From assembly GCA_017052515.1 (NCBI GenBank), contig JAFHKR010000039.1, forward strand, positions 806,001-870,000: a stretch of 64,000 bases of DNA. Reading direction: 5' to 3'. The notes under the pieces are model-generated. The model was not told where the DNA came from. It worked only from the letters and a program-made list of their open reading frames with translations, and ran no database searches. The DNA is from Fictibacillus nanhaiensis. GTDB lineage: Bacteria > Bacillota > Bacilli > Bacillales > Fictibacillaceae. Of this stretch, positions 57,122 to 64,000 are shown piece after piece; position 1 is the first letter of the stretch, and each line of letters starts with the position of its first letter. The translations under genes were made by a program, and so were the position numbers.

Positions 57122-58519
57122 TTGATATCTAATTCATTAGAAACTGCAGAAACTTTAAATGCTATTTTAAAGACGATTGATGAGGGAATACATGTAGTCG
57201 ATGCAGATGGAATCACTATTTTTTATAATTCAGTAGCTGCTTCATTAGATGGATTAACAACAGACGAGGTTCATCATCATCATGTACTTGATGCATTTCC
57301 ATCTTTAACAAAGGAAACGAGTACACTACTTAAAGTCATAGAAACCGGAAAACCCATCTTTAATGAACATCAATCCTATACGAACCGAAAAGGCAAACAG
57401 ATCGATACGATAAATTCTACGCTTCCGCTCTGGTTGAACGGAGAATTGATTGGCGCTGTAGAAGTAGCGAAAGATCTTTCAAAGATCAAAGTTCTTTCTG
57501 AACAGCTGATCGATCTGCAAAAAAAGATGAAAGTTAAGCGGAAAACAAATAAAGATCAACCCCTTGCAGCTTACCATTTCTCTGATATTATTACGGCTGA
57601 CACTGAACTAAACGAGGTAAAGTCACAATGTAAACAAGCCTCGCAAACAAACTCTCCTATCATGTTATATGGAGAAACGGGAACTGGTAAAGAGATGTTT
57701 GTTCAAGCCATACACAATTCATCTAAACGTGCTTCAAGTCCCTTCATCGTTCAAAACTGCGCTGCGATTCCAGGACCTCTCCTTGAAGGGATATTATTTG
57801 GAACGACAAAGGGAAGCTTTACAGGTGCTATCGATCGGCCAGGAGTTTTTGAGTTAGCAGATGGAGGCACTCTTTTTTTAGATGAACTCAATTCGATGCC
57901 AGTTGAACTGCAGGCAAAGCTATTGAGGGTCGTTCAAGAAGGTGTTGTAGAGCGAATAGGAAGTCATGTTTCAAGGAGAGTTGATGTTAGGATTATTTCT
58001 GCCTTAAATGAACAGCCAGATGTTTGTATGGAAAAAGGAAAGTTGCGAAGAGATCTTTTTTATCGGTTGAATGTCGTTTATTTTGAGCTGCCACCGTTAA
58101 GAGAAAGAAAAAGGGATATTGCATACTTAGTGAATCATTTTATTGACTATTTTAATTGTACGTTTGAAAAAAACGTACGAGGAATTACTTCGGAAGCTGA
58201 AATTTTCATACAACGTTATTCTTGGCCGGGCAATGTCCGAGAACTCAAGCATGCGATCGAGCACTGTATGAATTTTGCGGAAGACGATTCTTTGATCGAG
58301 ACTTCTTTACTTCCAAAACATGTAACGATTCATGAAGAAAAAGAGCTTACAATAAAAAAGGAATTGTCAAAGATACCTTCGTTAAGACAGGCATTAGGAG
58401 ATTATGAAAAACAGATCATCGAGAGGGCTCTACAACATACTTCTGGTAATATACTTCAAGCTGCCAAAATATTAGGAGTACCGAGGCAAACTCTGCAATA
58501 TAAAATAAAACAAAAATGA
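57122..58519 (+). CDS. kamR: PAS-domain sigma-54 activator of the kam locus
   Basis: 465 residues from a TTG at 57122 (57119 also possible) after GGTGGTGAT. A PAS sensor (~10-110, VDADGITIFYN) precedes a sigma-54 AAA+ domain with Walker A GETGTGKE (~184), the sigma-contact loop GSFTGA and Walker B DGGTLFLDE; a Fis-type helix-turn-helix closes it (GNILQAAKILGVPRQTLQYK). It probably senses lysine or a metabolite and activates the SigL promoter before ablA. The symbol follows the B. thuringiensis kam regulator as I recall it. Confidence 0.8.
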   Translation: MISNSLETAETLNAILKTIDEGIHVVDADGITIFYNSVAASLDGLTTDEVHHHHVLDAFPSLTKETSTLLKVIETGKPIFNEHQSYTNRKGKQIDTINSTLPLWLNGELIGAVEVAKDLSKIKVLSEQLIDLQKKMKVKRKTNKDQPLAAYHFSDIITADTELNEVKSQCKQASQTNSPIMLYGETGTGKEMFVQAIHNSSKRASSPFIVQNCAAIPGPLLEGILFGTTKGSFTGAIDRPGVFELADGGTLFLDELNSMPVELQAKLLRVVQEGVVERIGSHVSRRVDVRIISALNEQPDVCMEKGKLRRDLFYRLNVVYFELPPLRERKRDIAYLVNHFIDYFNCTFEKNVRGITSEAEIFIQRYSWPGNVRELKHAIEHCMNFAEDDSLIETSLLPKHVTIHEEKELTIKKELSKIPSLRQALGDYEKQIIERALQHTSGNILQAAKILGVPRQTLQYKIKQK

Positions 58520-58550
58520 ACTGCCGATTTTCCGGCAGTTCATTTTTGTT
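58517..58550 (+). terminator. Terminator after the activator gene
   Basis: AACTGCCG / CGGCAGTT stem followed by CATTTTTG. Confidence 0.85.
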
Positions 58551-58575
58551 TTATTTCCAGTAATTAAAGGCCCAC

Positions 58576-58605
58576 ATCCTACAGAGCATGCATACGATAT
58601 AGGAT
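58576..58605. promoter_or_regulatory. Possible activator site (UAS) upstream of ablA
   Basis: ATCCTA and TAGGAT form an inverted repeat 18 nt apart around a GCATGC palindrome, 30 bp before the -24 element. It is a plausible enhancer for the sigma-54 activator but rests only on symmetry and position. Confidence 0.4.
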
Positions 58606-58634
58606 AAATCTCTATATTCTGAACTTTCTGTAAC

Positions 58635-58651
58635 TTGGCACGCTTCTTGCA
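58635..58651 (+). promoter_or_regulatory. Sigma-54 (SigL) -24/-12 promoter of ablA
   Basis: TTGGCAC-GCTTC-TTGCA matches the consensus TTGGCAC-N5-TTGCW exactly, 36 bp before the ablA ATG and just after a sigma-54 activator gene. Confidence 0.95.
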
Positions 58652-58686
58652 TAAGTAAGGGTGTAGAAATAAAGGAGGTCATTAGA

Positions 58687-60114
58687 ATGCCTGTAGTGAA
58701 TGGATTATTCAAACCAAAGAAACATTGGAGTGAATTTGAATTATGGAAAGATGTCACAGAAGAACAATGGAATGATTGGCTGTGGCAGCTGACGAATACT
58801 ATCAGAAATTTGAAAGATCTTAAGAGCATCATTAACTTGACTCCAGAAGAAGAAGAAGGCGTAAAAATTTCCACGATGACGATCCCGTTAAACATTACAC
58901 CTTATTATGCGTGGCTCATGGATCAAGATGATCCACGATGTCCGATTCGTATGCAGTCCGTTCCGATCGGTAAGGAAATTTTAAAGACGAGATACGACTT
59001 GGAAGACCCTTTGCATGAAGACGAAGATTCTCCAGTTCCAGGGCTTACGCATCGCTATCCGGATCGTGTTCTTTTTCTTGTAACCAATCAGTGTTCGATG
59101 TATTGCCGTTATTGTACGAGAAGGCGTTTTTCTGGGCAGATCGGTATGGGTGTACCAAAAAAACAATTGGATGCAGCCATTAACTATATTCGCAACAATC
59201 CACAAGTAAGAGACTGTCTGATCTCAGGTGGCGACGGGTTATTAATTAATGACAACATCTTAGAATATATATTAAAGAACTTAAGAGAAATTCCACATCT
59301 AGAGATCATTCGTATCGGAACACGTGCTCCAGTCGTATTCCCACAAAGGATCACAGAAAATCTATGCAACATCTTAAAGAAGTATCATCCCGTTTGGTTA
59401 AACACGCATTTCAATACTTCGATCGAAATCACAGAAGAATCAAAAAGAGCGTGTGAGATGCTTGCGAATGCCGGAGTTCCGGTAGGCAATCAATCTGTCA
59501 TTCTTGCAGGGATCAATGATAGTGTTCCTATCATGAAAAAGCTGATGCATGATCTTGTGAAAATTAGAGTTAGACCTTACTATATCTACCAATGTGATCT
59601 ATCTGAAGGAATCGGACATTTCCGTGCTCCTGTATCAAAGGGTCTAGAGATCATCGAAGGATTACGTGGTCATACTTCTGGTTATGCAGTGCCAACATTC
59701 GTAGTAGATGCTCCTGGAGGCGGAGGAAAGATTTCTGTTCAACCAAACTATGTGATCTCTCAATCGCCAGAAAAAGTAGTGCTTCGTAACTTTGAAGGTG
59801 TGATCACTTCTTATCCTGAACCTCAAAACTATCAAGCTGGAAGAGCAGATGCTTATTTTAATGAAGTGATGGGAACAGACCACATCAAGCCAGCGATCGG
59901 TGTATCAGCACTAATGAACGATGAAGCATTCAATCTTGTTCCAAAAGGATTAAAACGGCTTGAACGAAGAGAAGATTATGATACGAATCCGGAGCATAGT
60001 TCTTTAAAGGATAAACGAGATAAACGCGATGAATTAAAAGAGAAAAAATATAAGTTTGAGCAGACAAAAGACGAAGGAATCTCAACGACTCCTGAAGAAC
60101 AAAGAAATGCATAG
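58687..60114 (+). CDS. ablA: Lysine 2,3-aminomutase AblA (KamA)
   Basis: 475 residues. Radical-SAM enzyme converting L-lysine to L-beta-lysine with PLP; the [4Fe-4S] motif is CSMYCRYC (Cys ~136, 140, 143). The C-terminal ~40 residues are highly charged. It is the first step of this lysine pathway and is transcribed from the sigma-54 promoter. It is followed 13 bp later by yokU. Length agrees with Bacillus KamA. Confidence 0.97.
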   Translation: MPVVNGLFKPKKHWSEFELWKDVTEEQWNDWLWQLTNTIRNLKDLKSIINLTPEEEEGVKISTMTIPLNITPYYAWLMDQDDPRCPIRMQSVPIGKEILKTRYDLEDPLHEDEDSPVPGLTHRYPDRVLFLVTNQCSMYCRYCTRRRFSGQIGMGVPKKQLDAAINYIRNNPQVRDCLISGGDGLLINDNILEYILKNLREIPHLEIIRIGTRAPVVFPQRITENLCNILKKYHPVWLNTHFNTSIEITEESKRACEMLANAGVPVGNQSVILAGINDSVPIMKKLMHDLVKIRVRPYYIYQCDLSEGIGHFRAPVSKGLEIIEGLRGHTSGYAVPTFVVDAPGGGGKISVQPNYVISQSPEKVVLRNFEGVITSYPEPQNYQAGRADAYFNEVMGTDHIKPAIGVSALMNDEAFNLVPKGLKRLERREDYDTNPEHSSLKDKRDKRDELKEKKYKFEQTKDEGISTTPEEQRNA

Positions 60115-60127
60115 AGAGGAGGATAAC

Positions 60128-60400
60128 ATGAAGTGCTTATGGTGTGAAAGTGAATATGCAGAGACGGCAGGATTAACAGGTTATTGGGAATTGCCTGATG
60201 GTTCAAGAGCAGTCCAAATAACTGTAATCCCTTCTGTATCCTGTTCTTCTTGTGGCATGGAATATCAAGAAGATCATATTGTAGATGAGATAGAAGATCA
60301 ACTCATGTTAATAGATACAAAGAAGATAGATTCAACGATTTCTTACACAGAATTAATGAGCATACCGAGGTTTTTGAAGAAGAATTATTTTAAATTGTAA
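60128..60400 (+). CDS. yokU: YokU-family small zinc-ribbon protein
   Basis: 90 residues from the ATG at 60128 behind AGAGGAGGATA. Two Cys pairs, MKCLWC and SCSSCG, form a likely zinc ribbon; the rest is acidic with a C-terminal helix. Families of this type (YokU/MqsA-like N-terminal) accompany kamA in Bacillus; function unknown. Confidence 0.85.
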   Translation: MKCLWCESEYAETAGLTGYWELPDGSRAVQITVIPSVSCSSCGMEYQEDHIVDEIEDQLMLIDTKKIDSTISYTELMSIPRFLKKNYFKL

Positions 60401-60429
60401 CACCAGTAGAGTAAGGGAGTATCTTTTTT

Positions 60430-60582
60430 AAATGTTGTTTTCGCAAACTTTGTTGCTATTGGAAGTGTTGATTTCCGTTTCAGGCTGCTCGCTTTCCACG
60501 GGGCAGCCGGTGCGCCACATTCGAATGTTTCACATTTAAGTGTCTCACCTGTCTAGTTGCAGAGGCTAGCCCCTCTAGGTCA
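60430..60582 (-). repeat. Dispersed TIR-element family, long variant (copy C)
   Basis: On the minus strand it reads AGGGGCTAGCC, AACTAGACAGGTGAGACAC, then GCTGCCCCGTGGAAAGCGAG and GGAAATCAACAC, ending in the same AACAAAGTTTGCGAAAACA tail as copy B. It lies in the 560-bp gap between yokU and yodT. Confidence 0.8.
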
Positions 60583-60850
60583 AAAGTTAAATGGCCCACA
60601 AGGCAAAGTGAGCCTTGATAGCCCATTCACCTTTTGCTGGTCGGGGCTGAACGAGCCTCTTCCACTTTTAGGACTGCCCGCCTTAAGAAGTTCCTTGCTC
60701 CTGCGTCTACAAGTGATGCTTCATAGTAAGCTTCCTCGTCGCATGCCTTGCAAGAAGTATCTCAGGTGGTAGGCACGCACCTTCCACTACAATCAACTGT
60801 CAAAGGTGACAAGGAGTTAAAAGCAACAATCTTTTAGAAAAGAGCGTTCT
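60583..60850 (-). repeat. Second structured repeat block with related end (copy E)
   Basis: On the minus strand the unit has AGTTGATTGTAGTGGAAGG at its start, like copies A and D, then a different ~190-bp interior and a tail of AAAAGCAACAATCTTTT that also follows copy D. An apparent 71-codon frame inside it has no ribosome binding site and is not called. No other gene lies in 60401-60962. Confidence 0.6.
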
Positions 60851-60962
60851 CAATAAAATTATTATTTAAAAGCTGCTTGTTAAACTTTCTGAGAGAGACA
60901 GTGAAAATAGCTTTAAATAAAGATATTTCCTTTTTAACCCTTATGAGGAAGGAGCCTTTTTT

Positions 60963-62330
60963 ATGAGAAAATCACATCTCATCAAACCGGTTCTAGGAAG
61001 CGATTATCCTGTTATCAGTCATGGTAAAGGAATCTATTTATACGATAAAGAAGGTAAGCAATATATTGATGGATCTTCAGGTGCGATCACTTGTAATATC
61101 GGTCACGGAGTACATGAAGTTGCAGAAGCCATGTGGAATCAAGCAAATCATGTATCTTTTGTCTATCGTTCGCAGTTTACGAGTGAAGCAGCAGAACAAT
61201 TAGCGGAAAAAATAGCTCATTATGCACCAGGAGATTTGAATTCAGTTTTCTTTGTTAATAGTGGATCAGAAGCAACCGAGACAGCACTTAAGGTTGCTAT
61301 TCAGTATTTTCAAGAACAAGGAAACCTGACGAAAACCAAAGTCATTTCTCGATGGACCAGTTATCACGGAATTACTTTAGGGGCACTGTCGATGTCTGGT
61401 CATAAATTGAGACGTCAACGATTCACGTCATTGCTTGAAGACTTTCCTGCTGCGCACCCACCCTATTGTTACCAGTGCCCACTAAAAGACACCTATCCTG
61501 GTTGCGGTGTGAAATGTGCAGAAGACTTAGAATCATCTATTCAAGCGATAGGACCAGATCAAATCGCAGCATTTATAGCAGAACCGATCATCGGTGCATC
61601 TGGAGGAGCGATCGTTCCTCCAGACGAATATTTCAAAAAAATAAGAGAGATCTGTGAAAAATATAATATTCTACTGATCGCTGATGAAGTGATGACAGGT
61701 ATGGGACGAACGGGCAAGATGTTCGCGATGGAACATTGGAATGTTACACCAGACATTATAGCGATAGGAAAAGGCATGAGTGCAGGATATACCCCGATGG
61801 CCGCTACCATCGTATCAGACCGCATTATGAACGTGATCGAGGCGGGAAGTAAGGTAGTTATGAGTGGACACACGTTTAGCGCAAATCCACAATCTGCTGC
61901 AGTTTGTCTTGCTGTTATCGATTATATGGAAAGAAATAACCTTCAGGAAAATGCAGAAGCTATGGGGCAGTATATGATCAATCACCTTCAACGGCTTCAA
62001 TGGAAATATCCTTTAATCGGTGATGTGAGAGGCAAAGGATTGTTATGCGGCGTTGAATTTGTTAAGAATCCGATTACCCGAGAACCTTTTGAGATTACAT
62101 CAAAAGTTACAGACCGACTCTTATCCATCTGTTTTGACAAAGGGTTGCTCGTTTATCCGGCGGTAGGTGGAGTAACTGGGTTTTCAGGAGACTCTATTCT
62201 TTTATCGCCACCATTAAACGTTACGAAAGAACAAATAGCCGATATCATGGATATTCTTGATCAATCCATCGGTGAACTGACCACTCAACTCATTACAGAA
62301 GGTATTTATATTACAGAAGCGACCAGTTGA
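60963..62330 (+). CDS. yodT: Class III aminotransferase YodT
   Basis: 455 residues from the ATG at 60963 behind AAGGAGCC. The PLP domain has VNSGSEATETALK, ADEVMTGMGRTGK and the Schiff-base Lys in AIGKGMSAGYTP. It is the kam-locus aminotransferase thought to act on beta-lysine-derived intermediates. Operon with yodS and yodR. Confidence 0.93.
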   Translation: MRKSHLIKPVLGSDYPVISHGKGIYLYDKEGKQYIDGSSGAITCNIGHGVHEVAEAMWNQANHVSFVYRSQFTSEAAEQLAEKIAHYAPGDLNSVFFVNSGSEATETALKVAIQYFQEQGNLTKTKVISRWTSYHGITLGALSMSGHKLRRQRFTSLLEDFPAAHPPYCYQCPLKDTYPGCGVKCAEDLESSIQAIGPDQIAAFIAEPIIGASGGAIVPPDEYFKKIREICEKYNILLIADEVMTGMGRTGKMFAMEHWNVTPDIIAIGKGMSAGYTPMAATIVSDRIMNVIEAGSKVVMSGHTFSANPQSAAVCLAVIDYMERNNLQENAEAMGQYMINHLQRLQWKYPLIGDVRGKGLLCGVEFVKNPITREPFEITSKVTDRLLSICFDKGLLVYPAVGGVTGFSGDSILLSPPLNVTKEQIADIMDILDQSIGELTTQLITEGIYITEATS

Positions 62331-62344
62331 AAGAGGTGTTGTGA

Positions 62345-63076
62345 ATGACAAACGGTGTTGATAAACAGATCTCGCTTGAAAGTGCTTCTGCTTATTTTCA
62401 TAACGGTATGTCACTTATGATCGGCGGTTTTGGAGGAGTTGGGGCTCCTCCAACTCTAGTTAATCTCATCTTAGAAAAAGATATTAAAGACATTTTTCTG
62501 ATAAGTAACGATACCGGGTTTCCTTGGATCGGACCAGGTAAGCTGATCACAGAAAAACGGGTAAAAAAATTGATCGCCTCTCATATCGGCTCAAACCCTG
62601 AAGCAGGTAAACAGATGCAAGAAGGTTCGTTAAAAGTAGAATTTGTTCCTCAGGGAACTCTTGCTGAAAAAATAAGAGCTGGTGGTATGGGGCTGGGTGG
62701 TATTTTAGTAGATGTTGGTCTAGGAACGGTTGTTGGAGCTAACAAGGACAAAGTCACTGTTGGTAACAAAGAATATATGATCGAACCAGCTTTAACAGCT
62801 GATGTAGCGCTCGTTTATGCGAAAAAAGCAGATCGATATGGAAACCTGATCTATGATAAAAGCGCTCGAAATACGAATCCACTCGTAGCTACAGCAGGAC
62901 AGATAACGATCGCAGAAGTAGAAGAGATCGTTCCGGTAGGTTCCCTTGATCCGGAAGAAATCGTCACGCCAGGTGTCTTTGTTGACTATATCATTCAGAG
63001 TAAAGGAGTGGACTGGAAATGGGTCTGGGAATTGAAACAAGGCACAGGATCGCAAGAAGGGCAGCCCTCGAAATAA
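62345..63076 (+). CDS. yodS: Acyl-CoA:acetate CoA-transferase, subunit A (YodS)
   Basis: 243 residues, AAAGAGGTG upstream. The CoA-binding loop MIGGFGGVGAPPTL and NDTGFPWIGPGKLI match subunit A of AtoD/ScoA-type CoA-transferases. It partners YodR to activate an acid of the lysine pathway. The 3' end overlaps yodR by 58 bp. Confidence 0.93.
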   Translation: MTNGVDKQISLESASAYFHNGMSLMIGGFGGVGAPPTLVNLILEKDIKDIFLISNDTGFPWIGPGKLITEKRVKKLIASHIGSNPEAGKQMQEGSLKVEFVPQGTLAEKIRAGGMGLGGILVDVGLGTVVGANKDKVTVGNKEYMIEPALTADVALVYAKKADRYGNLIYDKSARNTNPLVATAGQITIAEVEEIVPVGSLDPEEIVTPGVFVDYIIQSKGVDWKWVWELKQGTGSQEGQPSK

Positions 63077-63681
63077 AAAAAGGTATGATCGTTAACCTTG
63101 GTATCGGTATTCCCACGCTTGTTGCAGATTATATTGAACAAGATCTACATATCATGCTGCACACGGAGAACGGTATCTTAGGCATGGGTGGGTCACCACA
63201 ACCTGGAACTGAAGATGGTAACCTATCAAATGCTGGAGGATATCCAGTTTCTATCCAGCCAGGAGCTTCTTACTTTGACAGCGCCACAGCTTTCGGAATC
63301 ATTAGAAAGGGATTGCTTGATGTAACGATTTTAGGTGCACTTGAAGTGAGTGAACGAGGTGACATTGCCAATTGGATCGTCCCTGGAAAACGTGTTCCTG
63401 GAATGGGTGGAGCGATCGACCTGGCACAAAAAGCAAAAAAAGTCATCATTTTAATGAACCATACAGATAAGTATGGAAATCCAAAGATTGTGAGTAACTG
63501 TTCTCTTCCACTTACAGTGAGGGAAGGTGCAGACATGATCATTACGGAGAAAGCCGTTTTTCACTGTGAAGAGGGGAAACTCTATCTTCGTGAGATCATG
63601 AGTCCTTATACGGTAGAAGATGTGATCCAAACAACAGGAGCTTCTATCGTTGTAGATGAACAGATCTCTGTTTTTCAATGA
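63019..63681 (+). CDS. yodR: Acyl-CoA:acetate CoA-transferase, subunit B (YodR)
   Basis: 220 residues from the ATG at 63019, inside the end of yodS, which implies translational coupling. NLGIGIPTLVADYI and the catalytic Glu in HTENGILGMG are those of subunit B, the nucleophile-bearing half. The heterodimer transfers CoA between acids. Confidence 0.93.
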   Translation: MGLGIETRHRIARRAALEIKKGMIVNLGIGIPTLVADYIEQDLHIMLHTENGILGMGGSPQPGTEDGNLSNAGGYPVSIQPGASYFDSATAFGIIRKGLLDVTILGALEVSERGDIANWIVPGKRVPGMGGAIDLAQKAKKVIILMNHTDKYGNPKIVSNCSLPLTVREGADMIITEKAVFHCEEGKLYLREIMSPYTVEDVIQTTGASIVVDEQISVFQ

Positions 63682-63700
63682 GATGTTAGGGAGGAGAAAC

Positions 63701-64000
63701 ATGTTAGTTAAAGAAAAACTCTCAAACTGGTTGATGAAGGAACAAGAAATCGCCATTCATTTTTTACAAAAAACGGTTCAAGAAGCGAGCACGACTGGAA
63801 ATGAAACGGGTGTACAAAAGTTGATCGCCCAAAAACTCGAGGAAATCGGACTTGAGGTCGATATGTGGTATCCGGATGGTGAGGAGTTAGCGAAGCATCC
63901 TAACTTTTGTGCGAGCCGGACAGATTTCAGTACGAGTCCTAATGTTGTTGGGATATGGCGAGGAAAAGGTAACGGGCGTTCACTTGTTCTAAACGGTCAT
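63701..64000 (+). CDS. yodQ: M20-family deacylase YodQ, 5' part only
   Basis: 100 codons from the ATG at 63701 (GGGAGGAG upstream) to the window edge. The region from LVKEKLSNWLMKEQEIAIHFL to SLVLNGH resembles the start of acetylornithine deacetylase/YodQ-type M20 peptidases, with the first zinc-ligand His in the final LNGH. It is the next gene of the yodT-S-R unit and may remove the acetyl group of N-acetylated lysine products. Confidence 0.85.
   Translation, partial: MLVKEKLSNWLMKEQEIAIHFLQKTVQEASTTGNETGVQKLIAQKLEEIGLEVDMWYPDGEELAKHPNFCASRTDFSTSPNVVGIWRGKGNGRSLVLNGH

Noticed and set aside
60557-60772. 71-codon open frame, MQRLAPLGQKL...
   Set aside because: It lies wholly inside repeat blocks, lacks a ribosome binding site, and the same peptide would arise wherever the repeat occurs; treated as non-coding.

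Overview
The window looks like chromosome from a low-GC, endospore-forming Bacillaceae member, probably Fictibacillus or a close relative. The genus is inferred; the family is well supported by B. subtilis-like gene order (hflX-ynbB-glnR-glnA, lexA/yneA-yneB-ynzC, tkt-sirA-yneF, ccdA-ccdC-yneK, sspO-sspP-acnA-sspN-tlp-yneP-yneQ-yneR) and by spore genes (spoVK, sspN/O/P, tlp, sirA).

Layout. 0-8 kb: a partial tyrosine-recombinase-like gene, a YhcN/YlaJ lipoprotein, a YitT membrane protein, spoVK, hflX, ynbB and the glnRA operon with two GlnR boxes. 8-19 kb: lexA and the divergent SOS operon, a HesB-like gene, tkt, sirA, yneF, the tRNA selenouridine synthase mnmH and a heterodimeric ABC exporter. 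19-22 kb: a VanY-like carboxypeptidase, ccdA, a solitary MnhB-domain gene, ccdC and yneK. 22-31 kb: a complete selenocysteine locus. 31-40 kb: spore proteins, acnA, thioesterase, HesB, UDG-like and NhaC genes. 40-56 kb: cshA, a fused dynamin, a Mur ligase paralogue, patA, an MFS pump, a cyclase, a frameshifted zwf, and sulfurtransferase, PHP and TRIC-type genes. 56-64 kb: the lysine 2,3-aminomutase (kam) catabolic locus under a sigma-54 activator.

The most distinctive part is the selenium region. tRNA-Sec (selC), selB, selD and selA are all present. Two genes are invisible to ordinary ORF calling because they contain an in-frame UGA: selD itself (Sec18) and a small SelW/Rdx-family protein (CxxU, Sec11). 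Each UGA is followed by a compact hairpin that fits a bacterial SECIS. selB is followed in one operon by a GT-B glycosyltransferase and a PhnD/E/C-like ABC importer, suggesting selenium uptake and perhaps a selenosugar product. The selA ribosome binding site lies in the 3' arm of a perfect 9-bp hairpin that begins 11 nt after the SelW-like stop codon, a layout that could couple selA translation to UGA readthrough. With mnmH nearby, the genome can use selenium both in proteins and in tRNA.

The kam region carries ablB, a PAS/AAA+ activator, a textbook -24/-12 promoter directly before ablA, then yokU, yodT, yodS, yodR and the start of yodQ; together these convert lysine through beta-lysine to CoA-linked products.

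Intergenic structure includes a family of terminal-inverted-repeat elements (at least five copies or remnants), a 6 x 21-bp phased repeat, and a cluster of DnaA-box-like sequences upstream of selB.
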